A stretch of DNA of 64,000 nucleotides, from contig NZ_PDJF01000001.1 in assembly GCF_002563965.1 (NCBI RefSeq), positions 558,001 to 622,000 on the forward strand, given 5' to 3'. The notes under the pieces were generated by a model. The model saw only the letters and a program-made list of their open reading frames with translations, had not been told where the DNA came from and searched no databases. Positions 7,894-15,761 of this stretch are shown here, one piece after another (positions within the stretch are counted from its first letter, which is position 1; the number at the start of each line of letters is the position of its first letter). Position numbers and translations under genes: made by a program. This stretch comes from Corynebacterium renale. Its GTDB lineage: Bacteria; Actinomycetota; Actinomycetes; Mycobacteriales; Mycobacteriaceae.

Positions 7894-9051
7894 ATGCCGA
7901 CGGCAAAAATCATGGTGGCGTACGGCACCCGCCCTGAAGCGATTAAACTCGCACCAGTTATTAAGGCACTGCGGGACGATTCGCGGTTCGAATCAGTGAT
8001 TGTGTCCACAGGCCAGCATCGGGAAATGCTGCAGCAGGTCACTGACTTATTCGGTTTTACGCCCGACGTAGAACTGAACTTAATGCATAAAAAGCAGCCG
8101 TTGAACCGGATTATGTCCCGTGCGTTGAAGCGTTTGGACGAGGTTCTGAAAAAGCACAAACCTGATGTACTCGTGGTGCAAGGTGATACGTCTACCGCAG
8201 CTGCTGCGGCTATCGCTGGGTTTAATCGGGAAGCGAAAATTGTGCACGTCGAAGCTGGTCTGCGGTCCTGGGATTTGAGTTCCCCGTTCCCGGAGGAGGC
8301 GAACCGGAAAATTATTTCCGCTATCGCGTCCCTACACCTCACGCCGACGAAGAGTGCGAAGCAGAATCTTCTTAATGAAGGCATTGATCCGGACCGCATC
8401 CTGGTCACTGGGAACACGGTGATCGATGCGCTGCGTGAGACCGTGCACAAGACGTCCGCTTTGTCTGACCCGCGCATCTGTGAAGCGCTGGAGAAGTACT
8501 CACAACGGATTATTGTGACGTCGCATCGCAGGGAGAACCTGCCTGCGCTCAGCGCGATTGGTTCCGCTATCGGGCATTTGGCGCGCGAGTATCCGGATAC
8601 GGCTTTCCTGCTCCCGATGCACATGAATCCTAAGATCCGTAAGCGTCTGCTGCCGGCGATTGAGGGGTTGGACAATGTGGTCACCACCGGCCCACTGCCG
8701 TATGACCAGTTCATGCACCTTATGCAGGAAGCTACGTTGATCGTTACGGATTCTGGTGGCGTGCAGGAAGAAGCCCCCGCGCTCGGGCTTCCTGCCCTCC
8801 TGATCAGGGATACCACCGAACGGCCTGAAGCAATCGACGCCGGTGCGGTAAAACTTATCGGCTCGGACCCGCAGGCCATCATCAGCGAGGTAGAAAACCT
8901 GCTGGAAAATCCTGCCGCGTATGAGGCAATGCGCCATGCCGTCAACCCCTTTGGTGACGGCGCAGCAACTCCGCGGATCATCAGCGCACTCGATGCACTC
9001 GTCGCTGCGCGCCCCTTGGATGGGATTGCGGAGTTTCAGGCCCGCTACTAA
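7894..9051 (+). CDS. wecB: UDP-N-acetylglucosamine 2-epimerase (non-hydrolysing)
   Basis: Interconverts UDP-GlcNAc and UDP-ManNAc in the cytoplasm. The 385-residue protein has the family marks YGTRPEAIKLAPV near the N-terminus, VVQGDTSTAAAAA, the HVEAGLRSWDLSSPFPEEANR block and TDSGGVQEEAPALGLPAL near the C-terminus. AGAAGGGA precedes the start; the ATG at 7894 directly follows an in-frame TTG. It is the first gene of the surface-polymer island and would supply ManNAc, the second sugar of the wall teichoic acid linkage unit and a common capsule component. Its end meets the convergent ABC ATPase gene with a two-base gap. Confidence 0.93.
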   Translation: MPTAKIMVAYGTRPEAIKLAPVIKALRDDSRFESVIVSTGQHREMLQQVTDLFGFTPDVELNLMHKKQPLNRIMSRALKRLDEVLKKHKPDVLVVQGDTSTAAAAAIAGFNREAKIVHVEAGLRSWDLSSPFPEEANRKIISAIASLHLTPTKSAKQNLLNEGIDPDRILVTGNTVIDALRETVHKTSALSDPRICEALEKYSQRIIVTSHRRENLPALSAIGSAIGHLAREYPDTAFLLPMHMNPKIRKRLLPAIEGLDNVVTTGPLPYDQFMHLMQEATLIVTDSGGVQEEAPALGLPALLIRDTTERPEAIDAGAVKLIGSDPQAIISEVENLLENPAAYEAMRHAVNPFGDGAATPRIISALDALVAARPLDGIAEFQARY

Positions 9052-9053
9052 GG

Positions 9054-9866
9054 CTATAGCTTTGCGACGGGTATAAACCTGGGAGGCGTGTAGCTGGCAC
9101 GGAATTCGTCCAGGATTTTCTCACTGGATGCGGTATCTCCCTTGGACTTGTACTCAGCCCACTGGGAATAGCCTTTCACTACGTCGTCGACGGGGCCGTC
9201 GGCGATCATTTCGCCTAGGTGCAGCCACGCCGCCCGGTTGCACATCGATTTCACTTGAGCCGTGGAGTGCGAAACCAAGACTGCCACGCCGGCGGATTCG
9301 GTGAGTTCGTCGATGCGGCGCTTGGCGCGCTCTGCGAAGGAGGCGTCACCAGCGGACAGGGCTTCGTCGATAAGCAAAATCTCGGGGGAAATTGCTGTGG
9401 AAATCGCGAACTTTAAACGGCCCGACATGCCGGAGGAGTACGTGTTCATGGGGCGGTCGATGGCTGCGCCGATATCGGCGAGTTTTTCGATCTTGGGCGT
9501 GGCCTCATCAACTTCGGCGGGAGTCATTCCCAGCGCGAGGCAGCCCAAGCGGATATTTTGCGCACCGGTGAGGTAGGTTTGCATCGCTGCGGAAATGCCC
9601 AGCAGTTGGGGGCGTGACGTTGCGCGGACTTGGCCCGAGGTCGGCTCCTCTTGGCCGGCAAGGATGCGCAGGACGGTGGATTTGCCGGACCCATTTTGGC
9701 CTAGGAGGCCTAAAAATTCACCCGGTTTCCCGTAAAAGGACACACCCTTGAGCGCGTTCACTTCCCGTTGGCCTTTTTTGCGGGAGAAAAGCCCGGTTTC
9801 TACATCGCCACTTTTGAGGTAATAGTCTTTGACCACATTGTTGACAACAAATAACGGTGATTCCAT
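9054..9866 (-). CDS. Polysaccharide/teichoic-acid ABC exporter ATPase
   Basis: A 270-residue ATPase of the Wzt/TagH type. Visible: Walker A GQNGSGKST (about residues 58-66), signature YSSGMSGRLKFA, Walker B ILLIDEALSAGD and the H-loop VLVSHS. The N-terminal YYLKSGDVETGLFSRKKG insertion resembles Wzt/TagH proteins. It lacks the extra C-terminal glycan-binding domain of some Wzt proteins. With the permease upstream it should export an undecaprenyl-linked polymer. AGGGAAG precedes the ATG. Confidence 0.88.
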   Translation of the reverse strand: MESPLFVVNNVVKDYYLKSGDVETGLFSRKKGQREVNALKGVSFYGKPGEFLGLLGQNGSGKSTVLRILAGQEEPTSGQVRATSRPQLLGISAAMQTYLTGAQNIRLGCLALGMTPAEVDEATPKIEKLADIGAAIDRPMNTYSSGMSGRLKFAISTAISPEILLIDEALSAGDASFAERAKRRIDELTESAGVAVLVSHSTAQVKSMCNRAAWLHLGEMIADGPVDDVVKGYSQWAEYKSKGDTASSEKILDEFRASYTPPRFIPVAKL

Positions 9867-9883
9867 TGTTCTTCCCTGGATGG

Positions 9884-10741
9884 TTAGCGGATGTTGACGT
9901 ACTTTTCTTCAGCCTGCCAGAAGAAAATGAAACCGATAATGAAAAGCCCCACGCTCCACGCCGCTAATTGTGCCCACAATTCCCACGACGGTACGGAATC
10001 GTAGACCACGCATTCGCGGATGGCGGTGAGAAACTTATAGGCCGGGTTTGCCATCATAATTTTTTGCACAACCTCGTGGTCCACGAAGCGTTCGATGGAA
10101 AAGAACACTCCAGAGATAAAGAACCAGGCCCTACTAAATAGGTTGACGGCAACCTTGAATTCCGGCCGGAATGCCGTTAGGCGGGCGACGATTAACATGA
10201 GCCCGAGGCCGAAAACGTGCATGAGTAGGTATAGGGGGATGACCAGGAGGATCGTCCACGAAATGCTGAATTCGTCTTTGAGCGCAACCGCGCCGATCAC
10301 CGCGATAGTGGCGGGAATGAGGTTGTCCAGAAAGTAGCGGAGGACGTGGGAGAATACGACTGCCGCGCGGGGGAAGTTGAAGGAATCGATCAAGTTTTTG
10401 TTCACTTGAATAAGTCCCACGGCGGCGGTGAGGAACTGGCTCATGAAGCCGAAGAAGATGACGCCGATGACCAAAAAGCTTAAAAAGCTTTCCACGCCAC
10501 GGCTTGTTTTGAGGACGAAGCCGAAAATGAAAGCATAAATAACAATATCCAGCACCGGCATAAGGACGAGCCAGATGCGCCACAGCGCATAGTCACGGGT
10601 GGTGCGGAATGCTTTTCCTTTGGCGTCGGCGATGATGAAGAATCTGCGGTCGTGCAGCTGCCGTAAATAGCCGAAGAGGGTGGGCTTGAGGAGCAGCGGC
10701 TGCAAGCTTTGGCCGTTGTATCTGATTACATCGTCACTCAA
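9884..10741 (-). CDS. Polysaccharide/teichoic-acid ABC exporter permease
   Basis: A Wzm/TagG-type ABC-2 permease with six predicted membrane segments, including VLMPVLDIVIYAFIFGFVL and VGLFIIGFIFFWQ near the C-terminus. The open frame extends to ATG 10858, but that start overlaps the start codon of the divergent gene and would leave no promoter. TTG 10741 (MSDDVIRYNGQSLQPLL) with GGGAGA upstream gives a normal 285-residue protein, so I prefer it. The partner ATPase follows 17 bases downstream. Confidence 0.82.
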   Translation of the reverse strand: MSDDVIRYNGQSLQPLLLKPTLFGYLRQLHDRRFFIIADAKGKAFRTTRDYALWRIWLVLMPVLDIVIYAFIFGFVLKTSRGVESFLSFLVIGVIFFGFMSQFLTAAVGLIQVNKNLIDSFNFPRAAVVFSHVLRYFLDNLIPATIAVIGAVALKDEFSISWTILLVIPLYLLMHVFGLGLMLIVARLTAFRPEFKVAVNLFSRAWFFISGVFFSIERFVDHEVVQKIMMANPAYKFLTAIRECVVYDSVPSWELWAQLAAWSVGLFIIGFIFFWQAEEKYVNIR

Positions 10742-10856
10742 GAAGGTTCTCCCGTCTGCTAGTACCTTCCAAAGCTTAGCCGAGCAATCTCTCAGGGAAG
10801 AACCAGACAGTATACTATCGGATGGTGTATAGAAGCTTCGGTTTCGAATCCCGTTC

Positions 10857-12212
10857 ATGCATTCACCACGAAAGCGAGCATTACCCGTGCACCATGTGAT
10901 GGTTATTTCGCATTACTGGTACCCGGAAAACGGTGTTCCACAACGTCGCTGGCAATGGCTGTCCGGTTTACTTACAGATGCTTCCTACCGGGTCACCGCC
11001 ATTGCGCCACCGCCGCATTATTTGCGGAATGTTTCTACGAATAAGTGGTGGAATTCGTTGCGCAGTTCCCGGAATCGCGGCCCGGAAAGTGGCCCGCAGG
11101 GTGAGCGTATTGTTCGGGCAAGTTTTATCCCAGTCAATCACTCGTTGACGTCGAAGTCTTTGAATCAGTTGTGGTCAGCGCTCTCCACTGTGCGAATTGC
11201 GGTGGGTCAACGCGTGCGCGGTACTATGGAGCGTCCCGACGTCGTGGTGGGCACTGTTCCGGCTATTCCTACGGCTGTCGCCGCTTTTATGGTGGCCAAG
11301 ATTTGGCGGGCACCCCTGGTTATTGATTTACGCGACGCCTGGCCAGAACTGCTGGATACGTCGGAAAGCTGGAACGCGGCGACGGGCACTACCTCGCGTC
11401 GGGAGCGCCTGCTGTCCGGGCTGCCGATGCGTCTTGTCAAAGGGGTGGTCACGCGAGCCCTGAACAGTGTGTTTAAAGCCGCCGACGCCTTGATCGTGAC
11501 CTCGGAGCAGCACCGGCAGGACTTGGTGGCGCGGTTTCACGCCCCAGCGCACTCGGTGGTGACGGTGCGTAACGTGTTCCCGCCCGCGACGATGCCGGAA
11601 ACGCCAGCAGCCCCAGACCACGCGCGTGGCGAGAAGCCCGGCGCGCACTTACATGTCTTGTACGCGGGCACCATTGGCCGTGCGCAGAATCTGTCGAACG
11701 CGGTACACGCCGCCCACCTGGCAGCCCGGGAAGGCGTGCATATTACGTTGCGGATGATTGGTGCCGGGGCGGCGAAGCAGGAGATTATGAAGGAAGCCGG
11801 CGAACTGGGCGTCGATGTGGAGATGCTGGGGCGGGTGACACCGGATCAGTTGCATGAGCATTATGCGTGGGCGGATACCGCTCTGGTTCATCTGACGGAT
11901 TGGCCGCCGTTGCGGAAGGCGGTGCCGTCGAAGACGTTCGAGTTGATGGCGTTGGGCATGCATATTACCGGTGTTGTCGCTGGTGAGGCCGCCGATTTGA
12001 TTGAGGATTTGGGGGCGGGGGCTGTGGTGGCTCCGGAATCGCCGGAGGACTTGGCGCGCACGTGGGCCTGTTTGGCGCAGGACCGATCGTTGCTCGCGGT
12101 GGATGAGCGCGCAGCCGCGTGGGTGGAGGATGAATACGCTCACCGTGGGCCGGCACGTTTTCTGCAGCTTATTGGTGATGTGATTGGGGCGAAGGGTCGT
12201 GTCCGTGGTTAA
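10857..12212 (+). CDS. Glycosyltransferase, GT4-like
   Basis: A 451-residue GT-B glycosyltransferase. The N-terminus VMVISHYWYPENGVPQRRW resembles WcaI-type enzymes; the C-terminal half has LHVLYAGTIGRAQNLSNAVHA and a nucleotide-sugar region SKTFELMALGMHITGV. It probably transfers a sugar to a lipid-linked intermediate of the polymer. Several in-frame starts occur between 10857 and 10898, so the first residues are uncertain. Its end overlaps the next glycosyltransferase, indicating translational coupling. Confidence 0.82.
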   Translation: MHSPRKRALPVHHVMVISHYWYPENGVPQRRWQWLSGLLTDASYRVTAIAPPPHYLRNVSTNKWWNSLRSSRNRGPESGPQGERIVRASFIPVNHSLTSKSLNQLWSALSTVRIAVGQRVRGTMERPDVVVGTVPAIPTAVAAFMVAKIWRAPLVIDLRDAWPELLDTSESWNAATGTTSRRERLLSGLPMRLVKGVVTRALNSVFKAADALIVTSEQHRQDLVARFHAPAHSVVTVRNVFPPATMPETPAAPDHARGEKPGAHLHVLYAGTIGRAQNLSNAVHAAHLAAREGVHITLRMIGAGAAKQEIMKEAGELGVDVEMLGRVTPDQLHEHYAWADTALVHLTDWPPLRKAVPSKTFELMALGMHITGVVAGEAADLIEDLGAGAVVAPESPEDLARTWACLAQDRSLLAVDERAAAWVEDEYAHRGPARFLQLIGDVIGAKGRVRG

Positions 12213-13716
12213 GAATCTTGGTCTGCTTCTGCCCTCCGTGCGGCTCGCCGGTACGGTGTCGGCGAAGTTGTTCGCTGAGGATCCGGTTGGTTTTACTGCG
12301 AAGGTGGCGGAGAAATTCCGGATGTCTACAAACCCGGTCCTGCACCGGGGCGCGCGGCTTCTTTCTGGTGGCCTGAAGCGGATAAGTGGTAGCCCGTTGG
12401 ATGCGTATTGTGATGCCGGGGAGTTCACCGCGGGTATCCAGTGGGCGGAACGCCAGCGGCGTGTTTCCCGTAGGGAGGCGGCGCTGGTGCGGGTTCACCG
12501 GGAGAAGTTGGAGCGCTTGCGCCACGAGTTCCCTGCACGGATTCCGATGCGCCGCGCGCACACGGTTGTGCACTATCTGACGAACTCGTTGCCGTACACG
12601 AATTCTGGGTACACGTTGCGTTCCCAGAAGGTGCTGCAGGCCCAGAACGCAGCGGATATTCACGCCACGGCGCTAACGCGTTTGGGGTATCCGCTGGTGA
12701 TCGGCCAGTTTTCGCGGTCGCAGTCGGATGTGGTGGGAGGCGTGACGTACCACCGCATGCTGCCCAAGGATTTCCCCACGTCCCTCACCCGCCGGGATAC
12801 CCGGGCGACGCAGGAGTTGGTGGACTTCTGCCGGGAGCAGGGAGCGGAGGCGCTGCAGACGACGACGGATTACACGAACGCTATCGTCGTCGCGGAGGCG
12901 GCTGCCATCCTGGGGATCCCGTGGGTCTACGAAGTCCGCGGGGAGCTGGAATCCACGTGGGCTTCACGACGCCCACCCGAGGCCGTGGATTCGGAGTTTT
13001 ATGCCCTAGCCCACGCTGCTGAGACGCGCGCGATGCTGGCGGCCTCGCATGTGGTTACTCTCAGCGAGGTGTCCAAGCGGGATGTGATGGCACGCGGTGT
13101 CCCAGAGGAGCGGATCACGGTGGTCCCGAACGCGGTTGATGATGCCCAGCTGGAATGGGTTCCGGACCCGGCGCGGATTGCGGAGCTGCGTTCTTCTCTA
13201 GGAATTGCGGAGGACCAGATTGTGGTCGGCGCGATTACGTCGGTTGTGGAGTATGAGGGTTTAGACACCCTCATCCGCGCTGCGGAGCTACTGCCTGATA
13301 AATACGTCTTCGTGATTGTGGGCGATGGTACGGACCGCACCCGTCTTGAAGCTATGTGCAGCGCTAAGAATGTTCACTTCGTCGGTAAGAAGCCGCAGAG
13401 TGAGGTCTTGGATTGGTATGCGCTTGTGGATGTGTTTGTCATTCCGCGCAAGGACCTTGCCGTGACCCGGAAGGTCACCCCGATTAAGGGTTTGCAGGCC
13501 CAGGCGCTGGGCACGCCGGTTGTGGCCAGCGACCTTCCGGCGTTGCGCGAGGTCACTGGGGGTGTGGAAACGTATGTGATACCGGAGTCTCCGGAAGATT
13601 TGGCCCGCGGTATCGCAGACGTTGCGGGCACGCGGAACGCGCGCGGGGTGGAGTGGGCGCGGCAGCGGTCATGGTCGGCGAATAGCCGCCGCTACCAGAG
13701 CATATTCTTAGGCTAG
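12205..13716 (+). CDS. Glycosyltransferase, GT4 family
   Basis: A 503-residue GT-B enzyme. The N-terminal third has an unusual leader of about 120 residues before the Rossmann-like part (HTVVHYLTNSLPYTNSGYTLRS). The GT4 donor site is clear: VVPNAVDD, IVVGAITSVVEYEGLDTLIRA, VIVGDGTDRTRLE and PIKGLQAQALGTPVVASDLPALREV. I choose GTG 12205 because GAAGGG lies eight bases upstream; an in-frame TTG lies at 12184. Start and stop overlap the previous gene by eight bases. The stop codon lies in a CTAG tetramer shared with the convergent gene. Confidence 0.85.
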   Translation: MVKNLGLLLPSVRLAGTVSAKLFAEDPVGFTAKVAEKFRMSTNPVLHRGARLLSGGLKRISGSPLDAYCDAGEFTAGIQWAERQRRVSRREAALVRVHREKLERLRHEFPARIPMRRAHTVVHYLTNSLPYTNSGYTLRSQKVLQAQNAADIHATALTRLGYPLVIGQFSRSQSDVVGGVTYHRMLPKDFPTSLTRRDTRATQELVDFCREQGAEALQTTTDYTNAIVVAEAAAILGIPWVYEVRGELESTWASRRPPEAVDSEFYALAHAAETRAMLAASHVVTLSEVSKRDVMARGVPEERITVVPNAVDDAQLEWVPDPARIAELRSSLGIAEDQIVVGAITSVVEYEGLDTLIRAAELLPDKYVFVIVGDGTDRTRLEAMCSAKNVHFVGKKPQSEVLDWYALVDVFVIPRKDLAVTRKVTPIKGLQAQALGTPVVASDLPALREVTGGVETYVIPESPEDLARGIADVAGTRNARGVEWARQRSWSANSRRYQSIFLG

Positions 13717-14786
13717 GCGCGGACGTGGTCTTCGTTCAGGCCGAAGGTGTGGATGTCCGCGCTTTGCGCCAAGGTGAGGTCTGTGGCGTTCCAGGTGTGG
13801 TCGTCGTGACGCATGACCATGAAGTTGAACTGGTCTGTGGAGTAGATGGGTACCCCGGCGTGGGCTACGCGGCGGAGGAAGTCGGTGTCTTCCCCACGGG
13901 TGCGTTCAGCAAACGGAAACTGTTCGAGGATGTCGCGGTCCGCCATGAGGGTGGCCCCGGCGACGAAGTCAGTGAACATGCGGGCGCGATTTTCCCGGCG
14001 GAGGGCGATGGCGTTGAGCGTGGGGAAATAGATGTAATTCGCCGCTTTGCCCACTACTTTCGCACCGGTGTCCCACATGCTGAGGTACTGGTCGGTGAGG
14101 TAATTGGGCAGGTAGAGGTCGTCATCGTCGAATTTGGCGATAATCTTCCCGGCGGCGTGAGCTACGAGTTCGTTGAGGCACTCCCCCAGGCTGGCTTCTG
14201 CCGGTTTGTGCAGGCAGCCCTCGGCGTGGAACCCGTGAGTCAGGATGAGAAGTTCGGTGCGCGGGTAGGTTTGCCGGCTGAACTGTGCCCGCACGTGTTC
14301 TAGTTGGTCGGGGCGGTTCGTGGAGACAACCACGCTGATCAGGGGCAATGGCATCCCGGCGGCATCATGCTCACCCCTGAGAAGTTCACGGAGTTGCCCG
14401 GTGGCAATCTTTGCGCGCAGCAGCGGGGAGTTCAGGGCGGTACGGATTGCGGTGGTGTTTTCTTCCACCAGGGGGATTCCGGCGCGGATGAGTGGTGCGC
14501 GGAGCTCTGCCGGTGGTTCGATGCACGCCTGCACGTGGGGTGCAATATCGGTGACCTGTAGTTTTTTGGCACCCCACCGCGTGTACAGCCCGCCGGAGGT
14601 TCCGAGCTCCAGGTAGGAGATTTTTTGTTCTTTCTCCAGCTGCCGCCCTACCTGGCTGGGCCCGTAGGAAAGGAGTTGGAATGTGCGGGCTTCACGTAAA
14701 CGGGGCCAGGCGGATGCCAGTTTGAGCCCGCCGAGCGGGCCGCGACGTTCTACTATGAGGGCTGCCCGGCGTAGGAGCTGTTTCAT
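13713..14786 (-). CDS. Glycosyltransferase, GT2-like
   Basis: A 357-residue protein with a GT-A core in its central part: SVVVSTNRPDQLEHVRAQFSRQTYPRTELLILTHG, followed by the DxD-like acidic run AKFDDDDLYLPNYLTDQ. About 150 residues precede the catalytic domain and have no recognisable fold. The C-terminal region (ERTRGEDTDFLRRV) fits the acceptor side of GT2 enzymes. Its ATG overlaps the stop of the upstream hydrolase-like gene (ATGA), so the two are coupled. Confidence 0.75.
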   Translation of the reverse strand: MKQLLRRAALIVERRGPLGGLKLASAWPRLREARTFQLLSYGPSQVGRQLEKEQKISYLELGTSGGLYTRWGAKKLQVTDIAPHVQACIEPPAELRAPLIRAGIPLVEENTTAIRTALNSPLLRAKIATGQLRELLRGEHDAAGMPLPLISVVVSTNRPDQLEHVRAQFSRQTYPRTELLILTHGFHAEGCLHKPAEASLGECLNELVAHAAGKIIAKFDDDDLYLPNYLTDQYLSMWDTGAKVVGKAANYIYFPTLNAIALRRENRARMFTDFVAGATLMADRDILEQFPFAERTRGEDTDFLRRVAHAGVPIYSTDQFNFMVMRHDDHTWNATDLTLAQSADIHTFGLNEDHVRA

Positions 14787-15673
14787 TTTTTCACCTTGTG
14801 GATCAGGGCGGTGAGTTTTTGCCGCTGCTCAGCCGGGATCTTCTGGGCGAGAGCACCAGCCGGTGTGGGCAGGAGTGCTGGGAGGAGGTAGGCGGCCAGT
14901 ACGCTGCTGGGCGGCGGGACGTGGCCGTCACCCCATTCGCCGAGGACTAATTCGGGCTGGGTTTCCAGGGATTCTAGGAAGGGTTCGGCGTGGGTGCCAC
15001 GGTGTGTGTCCGATTTGTTTTGGAAGTACGTAATACGCGGTTGGGTGGGAAGCCCCGCATAGTATTTCTGTAGGTCCAGGATTTGGCCGGATTCTGGGTC
15101 TTTGCATACTTCGGCCCAGGCTGTGACGGAGTGTTTGTGGTGGTAGCGTTCCACGTTTGTCTGTGGGTTCATAACGAACGCTTCGGCGCTGTGCCGTAGT
15201 TGGGGTGCGGTGACGAGCGCCGCGAAACCGCCAGCGGATCCCCCGAGCAGGACGGCTTTTTCTTTGTTCCAGGTGTCCAGGATGGCGTCGATAAGCTGCG
15301 GGATGAGGTGTTGCGCGGGCTCGCTCCGGGTGCCGGTGTACCAGCCGATCCGCAGTTGCTTATCGACGGTAAACGCCGGGTCCGACAACGCGATAAGCGA
15401 AAAGGGCAACCGGGAAGTCAGGCCCACCCCGGAGAAAAACGGTGGATACCCGGCGGTGCGGTCCACTGCCCCACCGAATACCACGAGCACATTCTTACCC
15501 GGGCGCCTACGCAGGAGGATGTCCAGGTGGGACTCGCCGAGGCTGATGGCGTGGATGCCGTCCCCATAGCCTTTAAGCTGTGTAAAGGCCTGGGGCGAGG
15601 AGTGCGTGATTACTGGGTACTTCCAGTTTTCATACTGAGTATCATCCTGGGCCATCGCATGTGTACTTTCCAT
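14783..15673 (-). CDS. Alpha/beta-hydrolase-like protein of the polymer cluster
   Basis: The open frame reaches 15853, but the first 60 codons read as non-coding, so I start at ATG 15673 (MESTHAMAQDD; 296 residues). NVLVVFGGAVDR is a strand-loop typical of alpha/beta hydrolases, and LLGGSAGGFAAL is a nucleophile elbow (GxSxG). A late histidine in GEWGDGHVPPP could complete the triad. It resembles the larger protein at 18278-19942 in order of motifs. A role in acylating or deacylating the surface polymer is inference; Asp2-like accessory proteins share this fold. Confidence 0.55.
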   Translation of the reverse strand: MESTHAMAQDDTQYENWKYPVITHSSPQAFTQLKGYGDGIHAISLGESHLDILLRRRPGKNVLVVFGGAVDRTAGYPPFFSGVGLTSRLPFSLIALSDPAFTVDKQLRIGWYTGTRSEPAQHLIPQLIDAILDTWNKEKAVLLGGSAGGFAALVTAPQLRHSAEAFVMNPQTNVERYHHKHSVTAWAEVCKDPESGQILDLQKYYAGLPTQPRITYFQNKSDTHRGTHAEPFLESLETQPELVLGEWGDGHVPPPSSVLAAYLLPALLPTPAGALAQKIPAEQRQKLTALIHKVKK

Positions 15674-15761
15674 CGGGAGGAGCGTGAATACATTCCACGC
15701 TACAGTAACATTCAGGGTTGAATATTCCGGACCGGTAACCAAGGACGTACGCAGGATGAGC

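Noticed and set aside
10742..10858. N-terminal extension of the exporter permease to ATG 10858
   Set aside because: It would overlap the divergent start codon and leave no promoter; the extra residues do not resemble Wzm/TagG proteins.
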